DNA from: an uncultured Actinomycetes bacterium
Lineage (GTDB): Bacteria > Actinomycetota > Thermoleophilia > Solirubrobacterales > 70-9
DNA length: 7,228 bases
Direction of reading: 5' to 3'
Assembly (NCBI GenBank): GCA_946886425.1
Contig: CAMPIP010000121.1
Location: 1 to 7,228, forward strand
Part shown: positions 1-7,228 of the stretch, piece by piece
Layout: each line of letters opens with the position of its first letter
Position numbering within the stretch: the stretch's first letter is position 1
Program-made: the position numbers and the translations under genes
Notes under the pieces: generated by a model
What the model saw: the letters and a program-made list of their open reading frames with translations, nothing else
What the model was told of the DNA's origin: nothing
The model's database searches: none

Positions 1-472
1 CGGCGGTGAACTCGACGTCGGCGCGGGTCGCGTCCATCGGCGAGAACTCGACGTCCTCGCAGTAGGACTTGGCCAGGGCGACAGCCGCCCGGGCCTGGCC
101 CTTGACGTCCTCGCGGTCGGTCTGCAGCTGGTGCTCGATATGGATGTCGGAGGTGGAGATGAAGGTGTGGATGCGCGGGCGCTGCGCCTCCTTCACCGCC
201 CCCCAGGCGGCGTCGATGTCGGCCTTGTGGGTGCGGGCCAGGCCGCAGATCGTCGGGCCCTCCACCCTGCGGGCGATCTCCTGGACCGCCTCGAAGTCCC
301 CGGGCGAGGTGATCGGGAAGCCGGCCTCGATCACGTCGACGCCCAGGCGGGCGAGCTGGGTGGCGATCTCCACCTTCTCGGCGGTGTTCAGCGAGATGCC
401 GGGCGACTGCTCGCCGTCCCTCAGCGTGGTGTCGAATATGTGGACGCGGTTGGCGTCAGGTGCGGATCCCAT
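1..472 (-). CDS. leuA: 2-isopropylmalate synthase, N-terminal part (cut by left window edge)
   Basis: LeuA condenses acetyl-CoA with 2-oxoisovalerate, the first committed step of leucine synthesis in the cytoplasm. I translated the minus strand from ATG at 470-472 and obtained 157 residues before the edge. Residues 12-25 carry the DRE-TIM metallolyase signature [13 protein letters not shown], with Asp14 expected to bind the divalent metal and Arg18 expected to be catalytic. It is followed by [10 protein letters not shown] (44-53), CGLARTH (76-82) and [16 protein letters not shown] (101-116), which is typical of the E. coli-like LeuA subfamily (about 510-530 aa) and not the longer subfamily of Mycobacterium and Streptomyces. 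The start is supported by AAGGAG seven nucleotides upstream. The C-terminal part of the barrel and the leucine-sensing regulatory domain lie outside the window. A leucine-rich leader peptide precedes the gene. Homocitrate or citramalate synthase is less likely because of the match in the 101-116 region. Confidence 0.95.
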   Translation of the reverse strand, partial: MGSAPDANRVHIFDTTLRDGEQSPGISLNTAEKVEIATQLARLGVDVIEAGFPITSPGDFEAVQEIARRVEGPTICGLARTHKADIDAAWGAVKEAQRPRIHTFISTSDIHIEHQLQTDREDVKGQARAAVALAKSYCEDVEFSPMDATRADVEFTA

Positions 473-479
473 TGGATCT

Positions 480-485
480 CTCCTT
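480..485 (-). promoter_or_regulatory. leuA Shine-Dalgarno, complementary to the leader Leu codons
   Basis: On the minus strand AAGGAG lies 7 nt before the leuA ATG, near-ideal spacing. The 9-nt segment containing it, GAGAAGGAG (480-488), is the exact reverse complement of CTCCTTCTC (559-567) in the leader peptide reading frame. It may therefore be hidden by pairing when no ribosome occupies the leader codons. Confidence 0.8.
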
Positions 486-573
486 CTCTCCTAAGTTCGA
501 ATGGCCTTGTCTCTCGCGGCTAACGCGCCGCCCAGCGCTATTCCCCCCGAAGGGGGAGGAGAAGGAGTAGCGC
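480..573 (-). promoter_or_regulatory. Putative leucine-responsive translational attenuator of leuA
   Basis: Several pairings can be drawn on the minus-strand RNA. Stem A joins GCGCTA (568-573, codons Ala9-Leu10) to TAGCGC (535-540, covering the leader stop). A hairpin with a UUCG tetraloop (548-551) has six base pairs, 552-557 with 542-547. Between these two stems, CTCCTTCTCC (558-567) is left as a bulge, and nine of its bases pair perfectly with GAGAAGGAG (480-488) at the leuA ribosome binding site. Forming stem A and this long-range helix together would make a pseudoknot. TAGCGC can instead pair with GCGTTA (521-526), giving a competing hairpin with one G-U pair. No U-run follows, so Rho-independent termination is not evident. 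A conserved pseudoknot named the LEU element has been described upstream of actinobacterial leuA; this may be a member, but I could not compare sequences. Confidence 0.6.
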
Positions 574-597
574 GAGGCTGTGGGCCCGGTAGGACAT
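538..597 (-). CDS. leuL: Leucine-rich leader peptide of leuA (19 aa)
   Basis: Reading the minus strand from ATG at 595-597 to TAG at 538-540 gives MSYRAHSLALLLLLPLRGE. Seven of 19 residues are leucine, five of them consecutive (10-14). The Leu codons are CTC, CTA, CTC, CTT, CTC, CTC and CTT: the run contains no CTG, although CTG is common in the neighbouring genes, and it includes the rare CTA. The stop lies 65 nt before the leuA start on the same strand. This is the design of an amino-acid attenuation leader, where ribosomes stall at Leu codons when charged tRNA-Leu is scarce. No clear Shine-Dalgarno precedes the ATG, so it may be translated from a nearly leaderless transcript. The symbol leuL is given by function and position, not by sequence homology to the enterobacterial peptide. 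Confidence 0.8.
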   Translation of the reverse strand: MSYRAHSLALLLLLPLRGE

Positions 598-608
598 TCG
601 CTTGGGTC

Positions 609-636
609 AGGGTAGCGCAGATCGGCGCGGCGTCGG
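609..636 (-). promoter_or_regulatory. Candidate promoter for the leuL-leuA transcript
   Basis: On the minus strand TACCCT (609-614) fits the actinobacterial TANNNT -10 pattern. It is preceded by a 16-nt spacer and CCGACG (631-636), which shares only the GAC core of a -35 box. A start 6-9 nt downstream of the -10 would place the RNA end 3-6 nt from the leader ATG, which would explain its missing ribosome binding site. The match is weak and inferred. Confidence 0.35.
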
Positions 637-640
637 GAGG
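635..640 (+). promoter_or_regulatory. Ribosome binding site deciding the MFS start
   Basis: GGGAGG lies 10 nt before GTG 651. It also argues against the in-frame TTG at 642, which would be only one nucleotide away, and against ATG 501, which has no purine-rich site upstream. Confidence 0.5.
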
Positions 641-650
641 TTTGCGTAGG

Positions 651-2066
651 GTGCCGCGCATCGAGTCCTCGTCCCCGCAGCGAATCAACTGGGTCGCCCT
701 CTTCGCGATGGGAATCGCGGTGGTGGTGATCGCCAACGACTTCTCGGCGATCAACGTCGCCCTTCCCACCATGGAGAAGGATTTCGACACCAACATCAAC
801 ACGATCCAGTGGGTTGTCAACGCCTACGCGCTGACCTTCGGGGTGATGATCGTCACCGGCGGCCGGCTCGCCGACATGTTCGGCCGCCGCCGGGCCTTCT
901 TCCTGGGCACGGCGATCTTCGCCTCGATGTCGGCGCTGGGCGGCGCCGCGCCGAGCGAGGCATGGCTGATCGCCTGCCGGACCCTGATGGGGATCGGCGG
1001 GGCGCTGATGTGGCCGGCGATCCTTGGCATGACCTTCTCGATCCTGCCCGACGAGAAGGCCGGCCTGGCCGGCGGGATCATCCTCGGCGCCGCCGGGCTG
1101 GGCAACGCGCTCGGGCCGCTGATCGGCGGCGTCCTCACCGACACGTTGAGCTGGCGCTGGATCTTCTTCCTCAACGTCCCGATCGCGATCTTCGCGGTGC
1201 TCGTGACCTGGTTCCTGGTCAAGGTCGAGGAGCCCGAGGCAGAGGACCGGCGAATCGACTACGGCGGCATCGCGGTGCTCTCGGTCGGCCTGGTCTCGCT
1301 GCTGATCGCCCTCGATCAGGTCGCCGAGTGGGGCTGGGGCGACCCGCGGGTGATCGCCCTGATGATCCTGTCGGGCGTGCTTCTCGTCGCCTTCGCGCCA
1401 ATCGAGCGCCGCGCCGGCTCCCACGCGCTGGTGCCGCGCGCGGTTATGCGGAATCAGAGCTTCACCGCCTCGTGCGTGGCGATCCTCTTCATGTCGGCGA
1501 CCTTCTTCGCCTCGCTGCTCTACCTGCCGCAGTTCATGGAGAAGCAGTTCGGCTACTCGGCGCTGGAGGCGGGGGTCGGCATCCTCCCCTTCCTCGGCGT
1601 CTTCGCCCTGGTCTCCTTCGTGGCCGGGCCGCTCTACGACCGGGTCGGCGCCAAGCGGCTTGCCGTCCTCGGCGCCGCCTGCATCACCGTCGCGCCCTTC
1701 CTCTTCTCCCAGGTCGACGCCGAGTCCGGCTACGCCTCGCTGATCCCGGGCATGGTCGTGCTGGGGATCGGGATCGGCAGCTTCTACCCGACCGCGACGA
1801 CGGCCGGCGTCACCTCGGTCGACGATTCCCAGACCAGCCTCGCCGGCGGGATCATCTACATGTTCCAGATCGCCGGCGGCTCGATCGGGTTGGGCCTGAC
1901 GACTACCGTCTTCTCCTCGCAGGTCCCCCCGTTCGTCGATGGCATCCAGGCCGCCTTCCGCCTCGACGCGGCGTTGTCGCTGGTCGGGCTGGCGATCACC
2001 GTTCTGTTCGTCGGCGGCCGCCTGTTCACGCGCCGGCGGGCCGAGCCGGCGATGAGCGAGGACTAG
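651..2066 (+). CDS. MFS efflux transporter, DHA2 (EmrB/QacA) family
   Basis: A 471-residue integral membrane protein, the length expected for a 14-helix proton-coupled drug exporter; the substrate cannot be told from sequence. With the chosen start, the first helix begins near residue 13 and carries the NDF..INVALPT region typical of DHA2 members. MFS motif A, GGRLADMFGRRR, is at 70-81. The antiporter motif C region, GAAGLGNALGPLIGG, is at 146-160, followed by WRWIFFLNVP at 168-177, a hallmark of the family. Start choice: the frame is open back to ATG 501, but the extra 50 residues are Gly/Pro/Arg-rich, are not transporter-like and overlap the leuA leader on the other strand. GTG 651 has GGGAGG ten nucleotides upstream and gives a normal short N-terminus. 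The gene is divergent from leuA and convergent with the RTX-like gene. A short-lived 5' region antisense to the leuA leader is possible if its promoter lies upstream of 597. Confidence 0.9.
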   Translation: MPRIESSSPQRINWVALFAMGIAVVVIANDFSAINVALPTMEKDFDTNINTIQWVVNAYALTFGVMIVTGGRLADMFGRRRAFFLGTAIFASMSALGGAAPSEAWLIACRTLMGIGGALMWPAILGMTFSILPDEKAGLAGGIILGAAGLGNALGPLIGGVLTDTLSWRWIFFLNVPIAIFAVLVTWFLVKVEEPEAEDRRIDYGGIAVLSVGLVSLLIALDQVAEWGWGDPRVIALMILSGVLLVAFAPIERRAGSHALVPRAVMRNQSFTASCVAILFMSATFFASLLYLPQFMEKQFGYSALEAGVGILPFLGVFALVSFVAGPLYDRVGAKRLAVLGAACITVAPFLFSQVDAESGYASLIPGMVVLGIGIGSFYPTATTAGVTSVDDSQTSLAGGIIYMFQIAGGSIGLGLTTTVFSSQVPPFVDGIQAAFRLDAALSLVGLAITVLFVGGRLFTRRRAEPAMSED

Positions 2067-2644
2067 TCGGAGAGGCTGTTTTCGCCGGAACCGCCGAGCA
2101 CCACGTCGGAGCCGGCTTCGCCGCGCAGGACATCGTTGCCGGGACCGCCGACGAGGCGGTCGTCGTCGGAGCCGCCGAAGAGGCTGTCGTTGCCGGGACC
2201 GCCGTAGAGGAGGTCGGGACCCGACCTGCCGACGAGATCGTCGTCGCCGGCGCCGCCGACCAGCTTGTCGCCGAGGGTGCCGCCGCCGCCGCTGAGGTGG
2301 TCGTTGCCGGGGCCGCCGCGAAGCGTCACAGGCACCCCGACCGTGCGGCCTATCGTGACGTGGTCGTCGCCCCCGCCGGCGTTGACTTCGAAGCCGCTGA
2401 TCTTCGCAGCGTCGCAGACCAGCTGGGTGGGCATGGCGTCCGGATGGGCGCAGACGCCGCCACCGACTTCGAGCGGAGCGGCGGAATCGATCACGAAGCC
2501 GGCGCCGGAGCTGCTGACGACGATCGAGATCGTGTTCGCCTGTTCGTCGCCGGCGAGAATCACGACCACGCCGGAGCCGCCCTGGGCCGGCGCTACGGCG
2601 ATCAGTGCGACCGTCGCGATCGCGATCGTGAGCAGTTTCTTCAT
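2063..2644 (-). CDS. Small secreted protein with RTX-like calcium-binding nonapeptide repeats
   Basis: A 193-residue protein starting MKKLLTIAIATVALIAVAPA, a clear Sec signal peptide with a likely cleavage site near residues 20-22. Residues 23-100 form a small unassigned domain with two cysteines (65 and 77) that could make a disulfide. From residue 110 to 192 there are nine Gly/Asp-rich nonapeptides, eight of them back to back from 121; the best copies are GGPGNDHLS, GGAGDDDLV, GGPGNDSLF and GGPGNDVLR. This is the hemolysin-type pattern GGxGxDxLx, which folds as a calcium-bound parallel beta roll. Unlike classical RTX toxins it has an N-terminal signal peptide and no type I secretion genes nearby, so export by Sec is likely. 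Function is unknown; the fold and calcium binding are inferred. It lies 41 nt downstream of the dehydrogenase gene and may be co-transcribed. CAGGGA about 8 nt before the ATG is a modest ribosome binding site. Confidence 0.85.
   Translation of the reverse strand: MKKLLTIAIATVALIAVAPAQGGSGVVVILAGDEQANTISIVVSSSGAGFVIDSAAPLEVGGGVCAHPDAMPTQLVCDAAKISGFEVNAGGGDDHVTIGRTVGVPVTLRGGPGNDHLSGGGGTLGDKLVGGAGDDDLVGRSGPDLLYGGPGNDSLFGGSDDDRLVGGPGNDVLRGEAGSDVVLGGSGENSLSD
2305..2315 (-). repeat. Start of the RTX-like nonapeptide block (first copy)
   Basis: The block of nine Gly/Asp nonapeptides begins about here and runs left on the minus strand to about 2066, corresponding to residues 110-192. The first copy is separated from the remaining eight by two extra glycines (119-120). 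At DNA level the units are imperfect 27-bp repeats rich in GGC and GAC codons. Confidence 0.6.
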
Positions 2645-2685
2645 CGTGGATCCCTGGGCTGAAATGCGGTCGGTCGTGTGGGCCT

Positions 2686-3720
2686 CTACGAAGGGAACAA
2701 CACGACCTTGCCGACGTTGCGGCGTTGGGCGATGAACTCGTGAGCCTCACCCGCCCGCTCGAACGGGAATGAAGCCCCCACCAGAGGTTGGAGGCGCCCC
2801 GCCTCGAGGTCGGCCATCAGCGGCTCGGTGACCCGGTCGAGGTTGCCCTCGCGTTCCCACCAGCTCAACATGTTGAGGCCGAAGACCCCTTTGTTCTCGT
2901 TCATCAGCATCAGGCTCTTCCACCATGGCATCGTCGCCAGCGGCATCTTCAGGAGGCTCTTCAGGGTCGCCGGCAGGTCGCGGGCACCGGCGTTGGTGTT
3001 CTCGGAGAGGCCGTACATGATCAGGCGACCGCCGGGGCGCAGCAGCCGGTAGTCCTTGCGAAAGCTGGTCGGGCCCTGGGCGTCGAGGATCAAGTCGACC
3101 CCCTCGTTGCCGGTGAGCCGCATCACCTCGGCGGCGAAGTCCAGGTTGCGGTAGTCGATCGCGTGGGTGACGCCCTGGGCGCGGATCGCCTCGTGCTTGC
3201 CGGGCGAGGAGGTGCCGAAGATCTCGGCCCCGGCGTTGCGGGCGATTTGGGTGGCGGAGACGCCGACCCCGCCGCCGGCGCCGTGGATGAGGACGCGGGT
3301 GCGCTCGCGGATGCTGCCCATCAGCACGAGGGCTGCGTAGGCGGTCCCGTAGTTGACCGGGAAGGCGGCGCCCTCCTCGAAGCTGAGTCGCTCCGGCAGC
3401 GGCAGCGCCTGCTCGGCGGCCACGGTCACCAACTCGGCTTGGCCGCCGAAGCGGGTGCCGGCGACGACGCGGTCGCCGACGGCGTGGGACTCGACTCCCG
3501 GGCCGACCGACTCGACCACGCCCGAAACCTCATAGCCGAGCACGCATGGAATCTTGGGCGCGTCCGGGTAGAGCCCGACCCGAGCCAACGTCTCGGCGAA
3601 GTTGACTCCGGCGGCGCGGACGGCGATCCGCACCTCGCCGGGACCGACTGGCGGATCGGGGCGCTCTTGGACCTTAAGGACCTCAGGCCCTCCCGTTCCC
3701 GTCAGCACCACGGCCCTCAT
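2686..3720 (-). CDS. Zinc-independent medium-chain dehydrogenase, quinone oxidoreductase/VAT1-like
   Basis: A 344-residue NAD(P)H-dependent oxidoreductase. The N-terminal GroES-like domain (about 1-125) contains RAAGVNFAET at 35-44 and LGYEVSGVVESVG at 61-73, as in quinone oxidoreductases, where Asn replaces the catalytic zinc ligand. There is only one cysteine (59), so no structural zinc lobe. The Rossmann domain carries HGAGGGVG at 146-153. The stretch MPWWKSLMLMNENKGVFGLNML (264-285) resembles the VAT1-like branch of the superfamily. The likely reaction is reduction of a quinone or enone; the true substrate is unknown. It lies 29 nt downstream of serA. The ATG lacks a good Shine-Dalgarno, but TAGGGT sits 6 nt before it, suggesting a leaderless start of its own. 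I see no link to serine synthesis beyond position. Confidence 0.9.
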   Translation of the reverse strand: MRAVVLTGTGGPEVLKVQERPDPPVGPGEVRIAVRAAGVNFAETLARVGLYPDAPKIPCVLGYEVSGVVESVGPGVESHAVGDRVVAGTRFGGQAELVTVAAEQALPLPERLSFEEGAAFPVNYGTAYAALVLMGSIRERTRVLIHGAGGGVGVSATQIARNAGAEIFGTSSPGKHEAIRAQGVTHAIDYRNLDFAAEVMRLTGNEGVDLILDAQGPTSFRKDYRLLRPGGRLIMYGLSENTNAGARDLPATLKSLLKMPLATMPWWKSLMLMNENKGVFGLNMLSWWEREGNLDRVTEPLMADLEAGRLQPLVGASFPFERAGEAHEFIAQRRNVGKVVLFPS

Positions 3721-3726
3721 CCGCCC

Positions 3727-3732
3727 ACCCTA
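3727..3732 (-). promoter_or_regulatory. Candidate -10 box for a leaderless dehydrogenase transcript
   Basis: On the minus strand TAGGGT fits TANNNT and is separated from the ATG (3718-3720) by only six bases, GGGCGG. That is the spacing seen in actinobacterial leaderless genes, where transcription starts at or next to the start codon. No convincing -35 box was found at normal distance. Confidence 0.4.
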
Positions 3733-3749
3733 GACCGTCGCGGACGTTC

Positions 3750-6574
<2,825 letters not shown>

Positions 6575-7222
6575 ATGTATCCGATCACTTATGAAGCCGA
6601 TTTCGACCCCACGCCGAACCGCTGGACGACCTTCTTCCGGCTGCTCCTGGCGATCCCGTGGTTCGTCGTCGCGACCTTCTGGGGGATCCTCTTCATCTTC
6701 ACCCACTTCATCGCCTGGATCGCGATCGTCGTCCTTGGTCGCTATCCGCAGTGGCTCTACGACTTCAACGCCGGGGTGATCCGCTTCGGGCTGCGGGTCT
6801 CCTCGTGGATGTTTCTGCAGACCGACGCCTGGCCGCCGTTCGGCCTCGCGGACGATCCGAGTTACCCGATTCGGGTCAACGTGCCGCCGCCGGCCGAGCG
6901 GCAGAGCCGCCTCAAGGCCCTGTTCCGCCTGATCCTGGCGCTGCCGGTCCTGATCCTGGTCTCCTACGTCGTCTCCTACGCCCTGCAGATCATCGCGATC
7001 GGGGCCTGGCTGACGATCGTCTTCCGCGGCTACCTGCCGGAATGGATGTTCAACGTCCTGACCGCACTGCACAGCTTCGAGACCCGGGTCTACGGATACA
7101 TGGCCTTCCTGACCGACGACTACCCGCCGGTCGGGCCGGAGGCGGCGCGGCCGTCCGGCGATCAGCCGGTCGCCACCACCCCTCCCACGACGCCCGCCGC
7201 GCCCCCGGCTCCGGCCGCCTAG
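6575..7222 (+). CDS. DUF4389 family integral membrane protein with internal duplication
   Basis: A 215-residue protein of unknown function. Two homologous halves are visible. RLLLAIP (22-28), GRYPQWLYDF (55-64) and FLQTDAWPPFG (80-90) recur as RLILALP (118-124), GYLPEWMFNV (152-161) and FLTDDYPPVG (178-187), offset by 96-98 residues. Each half has a long hydrophobic stretch (about 22-54 and 117-149) followed by a more polar amphipathic segment, so it should sit in the cytoplasmic membrane. A Pro/Ala/Thr-rich tail (about 190-215) is probably disordered. This repeat structure is characteristic of DUF4389 proteins, which are frequent in actinomycetes. The gene is divergent from serC; its stop codon overlaps a strong ribosome binding site, so another gene probably follows directly. 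Confidence 0.88.
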   Translation: MYPITYEADFDPTPNRWTTFFRLLLAIPWFVVATFWGILFIFTHFIAWIAIVVLGRYPQWLYDFNAGVIRFGLRVSSWMFLQTDAWPPFGLADDPSYPIRVNVPPPAERQSRLKALFRLILALPVLILVSYVVSYALQIIAIGAWLTIVFRGYLPEWMFNVLTALHSFETRVYGYMAFLTDDYPPVGPEAARPSGDQPVATTPPTTPAAPPAPAA

Positions 7223-7226
7223 GAGG
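7221..7226 (+). promoter_or_regulatory. Shine-Dalgarno of a likely next gene, overlapping the DUF4389 stop
   Basis: The stop TAG (7220-7222) continues into AGGAGG (7221-7226), a perfect anti-16S match. The window ends two bases later, so the gene it would serve is not visible; an operon partner translated by coupling is inferred. Confidence 0.5.
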
Positions 7227-7228
7227 AC

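Noticed and set aside
542..557. UUCG-capped GC hairpin in the leuA leader as a Rho-independent terminator
   Set aside because: It is followed by AATAGCGC rather than a U-run; it overlaps the leader stop region and is better seen as part of the leader structure.
501..650. N-terminal extension of the transporter from ATG 501
   Set aside because: No ribosome binding site, not hydrophobic or transporter-like, and it lies opposite the leuA leader; GTG 651 is better supported.
809..2662. 617-codon plus-strand frame covering most of the transporter and the complement of the RTX-like gene
   Set aside because: Low-complexity Arg/Ala/Gly translation; both covered regions are explained by genes with recognisable families in other frames.
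456..2750. 764-codon open frame on the minus strand across the MFS and RTX-like genes
   Set aside because: Arg/Gly/Asp-rich translation without any domain, antisense to a clear transporter; a shadow frame produced by high-GC codon bias. Only its upstream neighbourhood (538-597, in another frame context) holds a real short leader.

Overview
The window is compact, very GC-rich DNA with NNC/NNG-dominated codons, many GTG/ATG starts and almost no intergenic space. An actinomycete is the best guess: phosphoserine aminotransferase of the mycobacterial type, a 526-residue phosphoglycerate dehydrogenase with regulatory C-terminal domains, a duplicated DUF4389 membrane protein, and probably leaderless starts. 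The LeuA, however, is the E. coli-like subfamily rather than the Mycobacterium/Streptomyces type. Together with the RTX-like secreted protein this makes me lean towards Thermoleophilia (Solirubrobacterales relatives); that placement is inference only.

Layout, left to right. (1) 1-472, minus: the 5' part of leuA (2-isopropylmalate synthase), running off the left edge. (2) 473-650: leader region, which on the minus strand encodes an unlisted 19-codon leucine-rich leader peptide (538-597) just upstream of leuA. Its Leu codons are perfectly complementary over 9 nt to the leuA Shine-Dalgarno region. (3) 651-2066, plus: a DHA2-type (EmrB/QacA) MFS efflux transporter, divergent from leuA. (4) 2063-2644, minus: a small secreted protein with a C-terminal block of RTX-like Gly/Asp nonapeptides, convergent with the transporter and sharing a CTAG stop-codon overlap. 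(5) 2686-3720, minus: a zinc-free quinone-oxidoreductase/VAT1-like medium-chain dehydrogenase. (6) 3750-5330 and 5327-6472, minus: serA and serC, overlapping by 4 nt (GTGA), giving the first two steps of the phosphorylated serine pathway. (7) 6473-6574: short divergent promoter region. (8) 6575-7222, plus: a DUF4389 integral membrane protein, whose stop codon runs into an AGGAGG that probably serves the next gene beyond the window.

How the parts fit. serC-serA form a translationally coupled unit that turns 3-phosphoglycerate into phosphoserine (serB is not in view). The dehydrogenase and RTX-like gene follow on the same strand with short gaps and could be read from the same transcript, although the dehydrogenase has its own possible leaderless promoter. 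leuA appears to be controlled by leucine through its leader peptide. No U-run terminator is visible, and the complementarity to the leuA ribosome binding site suggests translational attenuation, possibly through a pseudoknot. This leader is the most interesting item in the window; the coding genes themselves are ordinary.
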